From Sinorhizobium sp. 8-89 (GTDB lineage Bacteria; Pseudomonadota; Alphaproteobacteria; Rhizobiales; Rhizobiaceae): a stretch of 52,809 nucleotides of DNA. Shown here piece by piece: positions 41,618-50,495 of the stretch. The stretch lies in NCBI RefSeq assembly GCF_030124325.1, contig NZ_JASKLR010000025.1:3920-56728 (forward strand), written 5' to 3'. The first letter of the stretch is position 1. Every line of letters starts with the position of its first letter. The position numbers were made by a program, and so were the translations under genes. A model generated the notes under the pieces. The model was not told where the DNA came from and did not search any database. It was given only the letters and a program-made list of their open reading frames with translations.

Positions 41618-43081
41618 ATGGCAGCGGAAAATATGGTGCAGTCCGGCGGGAGTTCGCCGGTTATACGACAACTGGAATCGGCTTTCACGAAAATCGGTGT
41701 TACGGGAGCGCATAAGCAGATCCTGGCTCTCGTTCTGATTGGCTGCCTGTTCGACAGCTTCGAACAGAATACCATCGGCGTCGCCGGTCCCATCTTGAAG
41801 GAGCATTGGGGGCTGACCGGCACCGACATCGGCTTTCTCAACACGATCACCTTCGGCAGCGCCGCGCTCGGCCGGCTGCTGTCGGGCATACTTGGCGACC
41901 GCTACGGCCGGCGGGTGATGCTGACGATCAACCTTCTGCTCTTCACCATCGGCTCGGCCGCCTGCGCGCTTGCGCCGAATTTCGCGACGCTCTGCTTCGC
42001 CCGGGCGATCGTCGGCTTCGGCGTCGGCGGCGAGATCTCCACCGCGGTGACGATGCTGTCGGAATTCTGCTCACCGAAATTCCGCGGCACGGCGGCGGGT
42101 CTCGTCAATGTCGGCGCCGGCGGTTTCGGCAATTTCCTCGCCCCGGCCTTCGGCCTGCTGATCTTCACGCTCTTCCCGGGCGAAAACAGCTGGCGCTGGT
42201 TGTTCGCCGCGCTTGCCCTGCCCGCGCTGCTCGTCGTCTTCTATCGTCGCTTTGTCCCGGAGACGCCGCGCTTCCTCGCATCGAAAAACAAGATCGACGA
42301 GGCAAACAAGGTCCTGTCCATTCTTGCCTCCGGATCGCTTCGGCCCCGGAATCTGGTCGTCCAGGAATATCTGACGAAAGACCACGTCCAGGATGAGGCT
42401 CCGCAGAAAAGCGACTGGAAGGAACTCTTCCGGGCACCGTTCCTTGGACGAACCATTCCTGTCGCGATCGCGATCCTGATGAGCTACGGCGCCCAGCTCT
42501 CCGTGCTGACGCTGATGCCGGTCATTTTCGTTTCGATGGGGTATACGCTCTCCGGAAGCCTGCTCTACAGCATGATCATCCAGAGCGGCAGCGTGCTCGG
42601 CGCCATCGCCGCCTCCACTTTCGGCTACTACTTCCCGCGCAAGAAAGTCCTGACGCTGGGCGCCGTGTTTGCCTGCCTGGCAGCGATCTCGATCGCCTAT
42701 CTCGGCACCAATATCTACCTCGTCCTGCTGTTCGGCGCCGTCTTCCAGTTCTTCGTGCTGCTGCTCAACACGTCGATCTGGATCTACGCTCCCGAGCTCT
42801 ATCCGACGCGCATCCGCGCCTTCGGCGTGGCGCTCATCCTGGCAACGGGATCGGCGGCCGGCTCCTTCGTGCCGACGATTTCCGGCGCACTGTTCGACAG
42901 CTACGGCATGGTCGGCGTCTTCGCTCTGGCGGCGGCGATGTATGCGGTCTTCGCCTTCTGCATACAGCTCGGCCCGGAGACCTACGGCATGTCGATGGAA
43001 GATCTTCAGCAACCGGCCGAAGCGGAGCAGCCGAAGGCTGCCCAGCAACAGGTCCGCGTCGGAGTGGAACTGAGAACGTGA
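41618..43081 (+). CDS. Major facilitator superfamily transporter, SV2/aromatic-acid-type
   Basis: A 487-residue twelve-helix transporter. ATG 41618 (MAAENMVQSGGSSPVIRQLE) follows AAGGGGAA and is preferred over the ATG at 41573. The MFS loop 2-3 motif is GDRYGRRVMLTINLL, with its degenerate repeat at YYFPRKKVLTLGAVF. VGFGVGGEISTAVTMLSEFC and YAPELYPTRIRAFGVALILA are typical of sugar/organic-anion porters such as AraJ/SV2-like members. Its GTGA overlap with the racemase gene and the shared RpiR-type operators suggest uptake of that enzyme's substrate. Confidence 0.9.
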   Translation: MAAENMVQSGGSSPVIRQLESAFTKIGVTGAHKQILALVLIGCLFDSFEQNTIGVAGPILKEHWGLTGTDIGFLNTITFGSAALGRLLSGILGDRYGRRVMLTINLLLFTIGSAACALAPNFATLCFARAIVGFGVGGEISTAVTMLSEFCSPKFRGTAAGLVNVGAGGFGNFLAPAFGLLIFTLFPGENSWRWLFAALALPALLVVFYRRFVPETPRFLASKNKIDEANKVLSILASGSLRPRNLVVQEYLTKDHVQDEAPQKSDWKELFRAPFLGRTIPVAIAILMSYGAQLSVLTLMPVIFVSMGYTLSGSLLYSMIIQSGSVLGAIAASTFGYYFPRKKVLTLGAVFACLAAISIAYLGTNIYLVLLFGAVFQFFVLLLNTSIWIYAPELYPTRIRAFGVALILATGSAAGSFVPTISGALFDSYGMVGVFALAAAMYAVFAFCIQLGPETYGMSMEDLQQPAEAEQPKAAQQQVRVGVELRT

Positions 43082-43737
43082 CCTCGCACATCCTCCTGAT
43101 CAACCCCAACAGCTCGCGCGCGACGAGCGACATGATGGTCTCCATCGCGCGCAAGGCTGCAACCGGGCGCTTGGCCGTGGCAATTGCCACGGCTGAGCGT
43201 ACCCCCCCGATGATCGTAACCCCGGAGCAGTTGAAGGCGTCCGCCGCCGAGGTCATCGAGCTCGGCTCGAAGCACGATTCGGCTTGCCTCGGCATCGTCG
43301 TCAGCGCCTTCGGCGACCCGGGCCTAGCTTCGCTTCGGGAACGCGTCGACATCCCAGTCGTCGGGATTTGCGAAGCGTCGATGATCGAGGCCTCGCGTGC
43401 CGGGCGACGGTTCGGCGTCGCCACCACGACACCGGACCTGCTGGAGGCGATCGGCGATCGGGCCCGCGACCTCGGCGTCGCTCATCTCTATACCGGCATC
43501 CGCTGCACGGCCGGCGATCCTGTCGCCCTCGCCGCCGACGAAACACTGCTCAGGCAATCGCTTGCCGAAGCAGTCCGGGCCTGCATCGAAATCGACGGTG
43601 CCGAAGCCGTCATCATCGGTGGCGGCCCACTCGGACAGGCGGCCGAGCAATTGCAGCCGCTTTTCGAAACACCTATCATCGCCCCCATTCCCTGCGCTAT
43701 CGAGCGCGTGTTCTGCCTTCTGCAGGTGAACGTCTGA
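43078..43737 (+). CDS. Asp/Glu/hydantoin racemase family protein
   Basis: A 219-residue enzyme of the cofactor-independent racemase fold. It opens HILLINPNSSRATSDMM, the conserved INPNS strand of hydantoin racemases. The two catalytic-type cysteines appear to be in VGICEASMIEASR (about residue 99) and GIRCTAGDPVAL (about 141), though the usual second motif of GCAG type is not exact. IIGGGPLGQAAEQLQ is also family-like. The start is GTG 43078 overlapping the MFS stop. Hydantoin or amino-acid-derivative racemisation, or a decarboxylase/isomerase activity of the same superfamily, are possible. Confidence 0.86.
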   Translation: MTSHILLINPNSSRATSDMMVSIARKAATGRLAVAIATAERTPPMIVTPEQLKASAAEVIELGSKHDSACLGIVVSAFGDPGLASLRERVDIPVVGICEASMIEASRAGRRFGVATTTPDLLEAIGDRARDLGVAHLYTGIRCTAGDPVALAADETLLRQSLAEAVRACIEIDGAEAVIIGGGPLGQAAEQLQPLFETPIIAPIPCAIERVFCLLQVNV

Positions 43738-43761
43738 GGGCGCGTCCGACAGCACAGTAGC

Positions 43762-45555
43762 CTAAGCAATGACCGGCAAGCCGGCCTTGCGCAGCCCCTC
43801 GATGAAATGCGCATAATGATCCCGCTCGACATAGGGCGTGAGCATCCGCCAGTGGTGGGCGAGGTCGGCGGGAATGCTGCCGGTGATCTCAGGGATGAGC
43901 TCGCGCGCCTCATCCTCACGGGCAAGCTGACCGAGGCTTGCAAGTAGCACCACCCGGTTGAAGTAAGCGCGGCGAAGCGAAACGCCTCGCTCCGAATAGT
44001 GCCGCGCCTCCTCGTAGTTCCCGAGGTGGTAATGGGCGAGCGCGATCCTGTCGAGGAACAGATAGGTCAGCGGGTCATGCGGACTGAGCCGCAGCGCCAT
44101 GTGGAGCGGATCGAGCGCCTCGGCAAAGTGTCCGGTGAATATCCGCGCCCAGCCGAGTGCCATATGGGCAAGGGCCAGGTTCGGGTTGAGGTCGAGCGCC
44201 CGCTGCGCCTCTTCGACGGCCGCGGGCGCGCGCTGTGCGGTGAAATGGGCAAGGCACATGGCATAGTGCGAATAGGGATCGCGCTCTTCAAGCGCGACGG
44301 CGCGCTCGGCAGCCGCGTAAAGTTCGGCGCCGTCGCGATCGACATCGTCGCTGAAACCATGGAAGCAGCGCGCATGGAGCGAGCGGGCAAGCATCATATG
44401 CGCGCGACCGAACTCGGGATCGAGGGCGATCGCCCGCCGATGCCAGACGATCGCTTCCTTGAAGTGCTCGGCGGTGTCCTGCGCGTTGTGCAGCCATGTG
44501 CCGCGCATGTGACATTCATAGGCGTCGAGATTATGGGTGGGGCTGAGCAAGGCGCGCCGACTCTCGCCGATGAGGATTTCCGGCTCGATGGCGCCGACGA
44601 CGTTCTGGGTGAGTTCGTCCTGGATGGCGAAGATATCCGCAAGTTCGCGGTCGTAGCGCTGGGCCCAGAGATGGACGCCAGTCTCGGCCTCGATAAGCTG
44701 ACCGGTCACGCGCAGACGTGTCCCCGCCCGGCGCACGCTGCCTTCGACGATGTAGCGAACGCCGAGATCGCGGCCGACCTGCCTCACGTCGACGGCGCGC
44801 CCCTTGTACGCGAAAGAGGAATTCCGCGCGATGACGAAGAACCAGCGATAGAGCGAAAGCGCGGTGATGATGTCTTCGGTCAGCCCGTCGGCAAAATACT
44901 CCTGCTCCGGATCGCCGGACATGTTGACGAACGGAAGGACGACGATTGAGGGCTTGTCGGGAAGGTTGAGCGGTCCGCCGAGCACACCAGCTTCGACCGG
45001 ATCCTCGCGACGCCAATCGACCCTGTGGACCGGCAAGGGACGCGGAATGTTCCTCAGGCTACGGTCGCCAAGATGGACAGTCGGGAAGTCGAGCTTGCCC
45101 ACGATCTGGTCGTGAAGCGCGCCCGAGATACAGATGCCGCCCGGCAGCGCCACCTCCTGGAGCCGGGCCGCCACGTTGACGCCGTCGCCGAGAAGATCGT
45201 CACCCTCGACGACGACATCGCCAAGGTTGAGACCGATGCGGAATTCCATCCTCTGATCGGGACTAAGATCGGCATTGCGACGGTACAGCGCCCGCTGGAT
45301 CGCGACCGCGGCCCGCACCGCCTGCACGGCACTGTGGAACTCCGCCAAGACGCTGTCGCCGGCCGAACCGAATATGCGCCCGCCATGCTCAGCGACGAGA
45401 TCGCGGGTCGCGGCGCTGTAGGTGCCAAGCGTCGCAGGCGCCCCTTCCTCATCGGCAGCGACAAGCCGGCTGTAGCCAGCGACGTCGGCGGCGAAGATCA
45501 CTGCGAGCTTCTGTTCCACAAGGACAGCCGCTCCTGCGGCATCTGGCCAGAACAT
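43762..45555 (-). CDS. Class III adenylate/guanylate cyclase with TolB-like and TPR regions
   Basis: A 597-residue protein common in multiple copies in rhizobia. The N-terminal catalytic domain (about residues 10-185) shows KLAVIFAADVAGYSRLVAAD, FGSAGDSVLAEF and GLNLGDVVVEGDDLLGDGVN, and VNVAARLQEVA holds the Asn/Arg of the active site. Metal-binding Asp residues are present (FAADVAGY; AGDSVLAEF). A TolB-like segment (IVVLPFVNMSGDPEQEYFAD, about 212) leads into several TPRs (for example ERDPYSHYAMCLAHFTAQRA). A GTG at 45519 is an alternative start. It is probably soluble. Activity is expected from motifs but the signal is unknown. Confidence 0.9.
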   Translation of the reverse strand: MFWPDAAGAAVLVEQKLAVIFAADVAGYSRLVAADEEGAPATLGTYSAATRDLVAEHGGRIFGSAGDSVLAEFHSAVQAVRAAVAIQRALYRRNADLSPDQRMEFRIGLNLGDVVVEGDDLLGDGVNVAARLQEVALPGGICISGALHDQIVGKLDFPTVHLGDRSLRNIPRPLPVHRVDWRREDPVEAGVLGGPLNLPDKPSIVVLPFVNMSGDPEQEYFADGLTEDIITALSLYRWFFVIARNSSFAYKGRAVDVRQVGRDLGVRYIVEGSVRRAGTRLRVTGQLIEAETGVHLWAQRYDRELADIFAIQDELTQNVVGAIEPEILIGESRRALLSPTHNLDAYECHMRGTWLHNAQDTAEHFKEAIVWHRRAIALDPEFGRAHMMLARSLHARCFHGFSDDVDRDGAELYAAAERAVALEERDPYSHYAMCLAHFTAQRAPAAVEEAQRALDLNPNLALAHMALGWARIFTGHFAEALDPLHMALRLSPHDPLTYLFLDRIALAHYHLGNYEEARHYSERGVSLRRAYFNRVVLLASLGQLAREDEARELIPEITGSIPADLAHHWRMLTPYVERDHYAHFIEGLRKAGLPVIA

Positions 45556-45572
45556 TTTAAGCGTAGCTTAAA
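45556..45572. promoter_or_regulatory. Palindrome abutting the cyclase start
   Basis: TTTAAGC-GTA-GCTTAAA is a perfect 7-base inverted repeat directly before the ATG at 45555. Either it is an operator of a short-leader transcript or the true start is the GTG at 45519 and this sits in the 5' untranslated region. Confidence 0.45.
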
Positions 45573-45647
45573 TGCGGAATCCGGAGAAGCAACAAATTGG
45601 CACCGCCGGGCGCAGCGCCCTGGGCCTCTTCGGCGCTCCGCGTGACT

Positions 45648-47120
45648 TCACGCCGTCTCGCGCTCACCGACCAGCAGCCGGTCGAGCCAGGCGGGGTCGA
45701 GCACGGCTTCGAGTTCGCCGGCGATATCGTCAAGCGCCGCATCGACGGACTGGCGGTAGTTGCCTCCACCGCCCTCGATGCCGAAGCTTCTGAGCAGCGC
45801 GGCCCGATAGGCGTCGCTGCCGAAGAGCCCGTGCAGATAAGTGCCCATCACCTTGCCGTCGGCGGACCTCGCCCCATCACGGCGGTCGTCGATCGAAACC
45901 GGCGCGCGGTCGCAATCGGCGCCCGCAGTCCTGCCGAGGTGGATCTCGTAGCCATCGAGCGCCACGTCGTGTTCCAGCGACCAGGCCCGGCTGTGGCGCA
46001 CGGTCTTTTCCGGCGCCATCTCGGTTTCGACGGAAAGCAGGCCGAGGCCGGCGATCTCGCGTTCGCTGCCTTCGATTCCGAGCGGATCGGTGACGCGCGC
46101 ACCCAGCATCTGGTAGCCACCGCAAATTCCGATCACGCGACCGCCGCGCCTCACATGGCGTTCGAGGTCGCGATCCCAGCCCTCGGCGCGAAAATCCTTG
46201 AGGTCTGAAATCGTCGATTTCGAGCCGGGAATGACAATGAGCCCGGCATCGTCGGGGAGCGGTGTGCCGGGGCGAACGAAAACGAGATCGACCTCCGGCT
46301 CGGCCCTCAGCGGGTCGAGATCGTCGAAATTGGCGATCCGCGACAGGACCGGCACCGCGACCTTCAGCGCCTTGCCGCCGCCGCGCGCGAGCTTTTCGAG
46401 CACCACCGAATCCTCGGCAGGCAGCCGGGACGCACTTTTCAGCCATGGCACGACGCCGAAGCAGGGCCAGCCGGTGAAGCGGTGAACGGCCGCAATGCCA
46501 TCGTCGAAAAGCGTCACGTCACCACGGAACTTGTTGATGAGATAGCCGCTGACCATACGCCGGTCCTCTTCCGGCAGGATCGCGTGCGTGCCGACGAGCG
46601 AGGCGATGACTCCGCCGCGGTCGATGTCGCCGACAAGCACCACCGGCACGCCCGCCCGCGTGGCAAAGCCCATATTGGCAATGTCGCCGGGCCTCAGGTT
46701 GATTTCCGCTGGCGACCCGGCGCCTTCGATGACGACAAGATCGGCCCCGGCGGAGACCAGTTCGAAACTCTCCATAACGGCGCCGAGCAGCTTCGGCTTC
46801 AACGCCTGGTACTCCCTGCCCTTCGCCTGGCCTGCCACCCTGCCCTGGAGGATGATCTGGCTCCCGACGTCCGACTGCGGTTTCAAGAGCACCGGGTTCA
46901 TATGGACGGAGGACGGCACCCGCGCGGCCAGCGATTGCAACCACTGCGCCCGGCCGATCTCGCCGCCGTCATCGGAAACGGCGGCGTTGTTCGACATATT
47001 CTGCGGCTTGAATGGCCTGACCTTCAATCCACGATTGGCGGCGAGCCGGCAGAGCCCAGCCACCAATACCGATTTTCCGACATCCGAGCCGGTCCCTTGC
47101 AGCATAATTTTCTGTGTCAT
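45648..47120 (-). CDS. cobQ: Cobyric acid synthase
   Basis: Glutamine-dependent amidotransferase of 490 residues that amidates positions b, d, e and g of the corrin ring. ATG 47120 (MTQKIMLQGTGSDVGKSVLV) follows GGAGGT and is chosen over the longer frame to 47219. The N-terminal synthetase domain has the P-loop GTGSDVGKS and VRPFKPQNMSNNAAV. The C-terminal glutaminase domain has RVIGICGGYQMLGARV (nucleophile Cys, about 335) and a final VMGTYLHGLFGSD with the catalytic His. It stands apart from the other cob operons in the window, and no riboswitch is found in front of it. Confidence 0.97.
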   Translation of the reverse strand: MTQKIMLQGTGSDVGKSVLVAGLCRLAANRGLKVRPFKPQNMSNNAAVSDDGGEIGRAQWLQSLAARVPSSVHMNPVLLKPQSDVGSQIILQGRVAGQAKGREYQALKPKLLGAVMESFELVSAGADLVVIEGAGSPAEINLRPGDIANMGFATRAGVPVVLVGDIDRGGVIASLVGTHAILPEEDRRMVSGYLINKFRGDVTLFDDGIAAVHRFTGWPCFGVVPWLKSASRLPAEDSVVLEKLARGGGKALKVAVPVLSRIANFDDLDPLRAEPEVDLVFVRPGTPLPDDAGLIVIPGSKSTISDLKDFRAEGWDRDLERHVRRGGRVIGICGGYQMLGARVTDPLGIEGSEREIAGLGLLSVETEMAPEKTVRHSRAWSLEHDVALDGYEIHLGRTAGADCDRAPVSIDDRRDGARSADGKVMGTYLHGLFGSDAYRAALLRSFGIEGGGGNYRQSVDAALDDIAGELEAVLDPAWLDRLLVGERETA

Positions 47121-47367
47121 GCGACCTCCCGTACCATCGAAACCATCGCCGGCAAAGGCCCGTTTTCGACGGGATTCAACCTCCTTTCGCCATTCGCGAT
47201 CACGGCCCGTTTCGGCCACTCACGGAGCTTGTTCGAAATCGCGACTGGACTAGCGAAATTGCGACATGCGATGGCGACAATGGCATTTAAATTCCACTGG
47301 CTCGCGCCTATATCGACGCCATCGTAACAACCTCCGGGGTGACCCGGACTCCCAAGGTAGAAAAGTC

Positions 47368-47511
47368 ATGCTGTTCGTCTTCAGCAAACCCAATTTCGTT
47401 CAGATCGCCTGGAACTCGAAGGCGCCGTCGAGCCAGTCCCGCGTGCGCAATGTCGAGATGGACGCGCCTCGCGGCCCGCTCGGTTTCATCCGTACGTACA
47501 ACATCGGATAA
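47368..47511 (+). CDS. Conserved-looking 47-residue protein, divergent from cobQ
   Basis: ATG 47368 opens 47 codons ending TAA and is followed 20 bases later by a strong terminator. The product begins MLFVFSKPNFVQIAWNSKAP, is rich in basic and polar residues and ends LGFIRTYNIG. It has no signal peptide or membrane helix. G/C third positions are strong, its own promoter region (47121-47367) and terminator are present, and the AAGG-containing site lies 10 bases upstream, so it is very probably translated. No family is recognised. Function unknown. Confidence 0.72.
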   Translation: MLFVFSKPNFVQIAWNSKAPSSQSRVRNVEMDAPRGPLGFIRTYNIG

Positions 47512-47530
47512 TCGGGCGCTTTCCCGCTTC

Positions 47531-47558
47531 AAGCCGCTCCATTCGGGGCGGCTTTTTT
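47531..47558 (+). terminator. Rho-independent terminator after the 47-aa gene
   Basis: AAGCCGCTCC (47531-47540) pairs with GGGGCGGCTT (47545-47554) over ATTC, with one G-U pair, and runs into TTTTTT. Confidence 0.93.
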
Positions 47559-48326
47559 ATTGGCCGGTTTTGGTAGGGGGCCTCAACACGAAAGCCGCAC
47601 CCGACTTCCACCGAGGGGATGCGGCCGTCAAGATAACACATGATCTCTCCGGCACAACACGCCGAAAATCGCTACTCTCTTCGGGCTCGAGAGCGCCCTG
47701 CCCGTCCGCACAACAAGCCAGATCGGGAAGTCTAAGGTCCGGCACGCAATACCTGATCCGGACCTGCGGCAGTCGCCCGCCGCAGGGCAAACAATTAGCC
47801 TGACATCGTTACCGGATGGTTATTGAGGGCTTGATCAATGGTGAATCGCGGTTTTTTTTGAATTTTTTTCGCGACATCTTCGGGTCGATGCCGCGACGCA
47901 ATCGCGACAGGAAACGTCCGGATTGAACCATGTTCGAAAACGGCCCGGACCTGCGGGCCGCATTTTGGGGCAATTGTTGTCGTAAATGCTCAAATTCGCA
48001 GCCAACGGCGAAAAAATTGCACACGCCACAAGGGGCGCGGACAAGCGCCTGACAACGCCATTCGACGCCGCCCTCCGATTGAAGAGGTTGATTTCTCTTC
48101 GGGAATATCTAGGCTTGCCGCAGCGGTGCAGAGGAGATCCGGCCGGCGACAGGGTTCCGCGGCCAGGATTTGAAAGAACTCCCACACTGCTGCAGCGGGG
48201 CATGACTTTGGCCTTTCCGATGGCGAACCTCGCGCTGCTCACTGAATAAAGTCTGGTGTCGGAACAGCAGTAACCCTGCGGCACCCTGGATCGTTGGCTG
48301 CACAAAGACTGGGAGGTCTTGCAAAG
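47559..48326. other. Long intergenic region before the ProXWV-like operon
   Basis: About 770 bases without a supported gene. A T-rich patch with runs of eight and seven T lies at about 47852-47869. CGGCCCG-GACCTG-CGGGCCG (47941-47960) is flanked by A and T runs on either side and looks like a bidirectional terminator. The promoter of the transporter operon should lie in the last 150 bases. A small RNA ending at either T-rich site is possible but unsupported. Confidence 0.45.
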
Positions 48327-49325
48327 ATGAAGAAATTTCTCGCGTCCACATTTCTCGCCGCGGGTCTTTACGCCGTAGCGGGCTCGGCGCAAGCCGCGGA
48401 ATGCGGCAGCGTCAGTATTGCCGAGATGAACTGGGCCTCCGCGGGCGTTGCCGCCCACGTGGACAAGTTCATCCTCGAAAACGGATACGGTTGCACCGTG
48501 GAGCTCGTCACCGGCGACACTATGCCTACCTTCGCCTCGATGAACGAGAAGGCGCAACCGGACATGGCGCCGGAACTCTGGGTCAACGCCGTGCGCACGC
48601 CGCTCGATGCAGCGATCAAGGAAGGCCGCCTTATCCAGGCCGCACCGCTCCTCAGCGAAGGCGGCGTCGAGGGTTGGTGGATCCCCAAATTTCTGGCCGA
48701 CGCCCATCCGGACATCAAGACCGTTCAGGACGCGCTGAAGCACCCGGACCTGTTCCCGGCGCCGGAAGACCCCTCCAAGGCGGCGATCCACAATTGCCCA
48801 TCCGGCTGGAACTGCCAGGTCTCGACAGCCAATCTCTACAAGGCACTCGAAGCGGACAAGGCCGGCTTCGAACTCATCGACACCGGGTCGGCCGCCGGCC
48901 TCGACGGCTCGATCGCGAACGCCTTCGAGAAGAAGACCGGTTGGCTCGGCTACTATTGGGCGCCAACTGCCATTCTCGGCAAATACGAGATGACCCGCCT
49001 CTCCTTCGGCGTCGAGCACGACAAGAAGGAGTGGGACGCCTGCTCCGCAGTTCCCGATTGCCCGAGCCCGAAGGTCAACTCCTATCCGATCTCGGATGTG
49101 TTCACCGTGGTGACGAAGTCGTTTGCCGAAAAGGCTGGCGTTGCAATGGACTATGTCAAAGTCCGCAAGTGGGACAACGGCACGGTGAACAAGGTTCTGG
49201 CGTGGATGGACCAGAACCAGGGAACCAACGAGGACGCCGCGAAGCACTTCCTCGAAAACTATCAGGACATGTGGACGCAATGGGTCAGTCCCGAGGTTGC
49301 CGAGAAGGTCAAGGCGGCCCTCTGA
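48327..49325 (+). CDS. ProX/OpuAC-type periplasmic binding protein for quaternary amines
   Basis: A 332-residue protein with a Sec signal peptide (MKKFLASTFLAAGLYAVAGS, cleavage near SAQAA) and an OpuAC substrate-binding domain. The domain starts CGSVSIAEMNWASAGVAAH and contains the aromatic-rich segments GGVEGWWIPKFLADAHPDI (about residue 112) and KTGWLGYYWAPTAI (about 205), which in this family form cation-pi boxes for betaine-like ligands. ATG 48327 has GGGAGG upstream. Glycine betaine, proline betaine, choline or histidine are all ligands known for relatives; the exact one is not evident. A hairpin separates it from the permease gene. Confidence 0.88.
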   Translation: MKKFLASTFLAAGLYAVAGSAQAAECGSVSIAEMNWASAGVAAHVDKFILENGYGCTVELVTGDTMPTFASMNEKAQPDMAPELWVNAVRTPLDAAIKEGRLIQAAPLLSEGGVEGWWIPKFLADAHPDIKTVQDALKHPDLFPAPEDPSKAAIHNCPSGWNCQVSTANLYKALEADKAGFELIDTGSAAGLDGSIANAFEKKTGWLGYYWAPTAILGKYEMTRLSFGVEHDKKEWDACSAVPDCPSPKVNSYPISDVFTVVTKSFAEKAGVAMDYVKVRKWDNGTVNKVLAWMDQNQGTNEDAAKHFLENYQDMWTQWVSPEVAEKVKAAL

Positions 49326-49444
49326 CAGAGGCAACGCAGGTGGGCGGCAGCCGATTCGGCCGCCGCCCGTGCCTTGGCAAGCGATTGCACGGCCTGATTA
49401 GGCTCACAGCGGCACAGTGCTTTTGCTGACGTCGCAAACAGTAA

Positions 49445-49464
49445 AGCGGAACCGCCGTTCCGCT
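49445..49464 (+). other. Hairpin between binding-protein and permease genes
   Basis: AGCGGAAC-CGCC-GTTCCGCT forms a perfect 8-base stem in the 261-base gap, without a following T-run. Such elements often stabilise the upstream mRNA so that binding protein exceeds permease. Confidence 0.55.
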
Positions 49465-49586
49465 GTCACATTTCTTACGCCGGGACACATAAGAGGTCAC
49501 AAGCAGGTCTGCGCTGGAGTGCCGCACGCGGTCGTTCCGAAGACGCAGCCGGCGGCATAAGACTTCCGGGCCAAGAAGGGGGAAAA

Positions 49587-50495
49587 ATGGCTATCTGCAG
49601 TTTCTTGCCGGAACTGCTCTGCAAGTTCCCGGCCATAGACGATGGCACTATTCGCATGGCGCGCAAGAGCGTCGACGACGGGTTCAAGGGGTTTGTGCGC
49701 AGCTACGGCAATGCCATCGACGCGGTAGTCCAGCCGCTTCAATGGTTCCTGAACTATCTGGAGCGGGTCTTCGTCGGTTCGCCCTGGATTTTCGTGCTGA
49801 TCATCATGGTTGCCGTCGTCTATTTCGGCAGCCGCAACGTGAAGATTACCATCGGCACGGCGCTGTCCATGGTGGCGATTGGCCTCGTCGGACTCTGGAA
49901 CGACACGATGATCACGCTCGCCATGGTCACTGTCTGCACATTGATTTCGATCGTGATCGGCATTCCGATCGGCATCCTTATGGCGCGCTCCGACCGGGTG
50001 CAGGCCTTCGTCAACCCGGCCCTCGACGTCATGCAGACGATGCCGAGCTTCGTCTATTTGATCCCGGTGGTGATGATCTTTGGCATCGGCAAGGTGCCGG
50101 GGCTGATCGCCGTCGTCATCTATGCGGTGCCACCGATGATCCGGCTCACCAATCTTGGTATCCGGCTCGTCGACAAGGAAGTGCTGGAGGCGGCCGACGC
50201 CTTCGGCTCCTCCGCCTGGCAGAAGCTGAAGAACGTGCAGATGCCGCTGGCGCTGCCGACCATCATGGCCGGCATCAACCAGACGATCATGATGTCGCTG
50301 GCGATGGTCGTGGTCGCCTCGATGATCGGCGTCGGCGGACTCGGCAAGAACGTGCTCCAGGCGATCGCCAACCAGTTCTTCACCGTCGGTTTCCTAAACG
50401 GCTTTGCCCTCGTCGGCATCGCCATCATTTTCGATCGTACCAGCCAGGCCTTCGGCAGGCGGCTGCAGAAGCATTCGGAGGTTATTCATGGCTAG
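49587..50495 (+). CDS. ProW-type ABC permease for quaternary amines
   Basis: A 302-residue inner-membrane permease. After a soluble N-terminal 45 residues (MAICSFLPELLCKFPAIDDG) there are two helices at about 68-112, then the BPD_transp_1 core with GIPIGILMARSDRVQAFVNP (about 130). The EAA loop is the coupling segment for the ATPase, seen as EVLEAADAFGSSAWQKLKNV (about 200) and LPTIMAGINQTIMMSLAM. The ATG follows a GGGGG site. It overlaps the ATPase gene by 8 bases. Confidence 0.92.
   Translation: MAICSFLPELLCKFPAIDDGTIRMARKSVDDGFKGFVRSYGNAIDAVVQPLQWFLNYLERVFVGSPWIFVLIIMVAVVYFGSRNVKITIGTALSMVAIGLVGLWNDTMITLAMVTVCTLISIVIGIPIGILMARSDRVQAFVNPALDVMQTMPSFVYLIPVVMIFGIGKVPGLIAVVIYAVPPMIRLTNLGIRLVDKEVLEAADAFGSSAWQKLKNVQMPLALPTIMAGINQTIMMSLAMVVVASMIGVGGLGKNVLQAIANQFFTVGFLNGFALVGIAIIFDRTSQAFGRRLQKHSEVIHG

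Noticed and set aside
47840..47875. Small RNA terminator at the T-rich patch
   Set aside because: The T runs are striking but no stable stem precedes them on the plus strand, and no promoter could be identified.
47835..49334. 499-codon minus-strand frame opposite the ProX-like gene
   Set aside because: The plus strand encodes a signal peptide and a full OpuAC domain; the minus frame has no recognisable domain.
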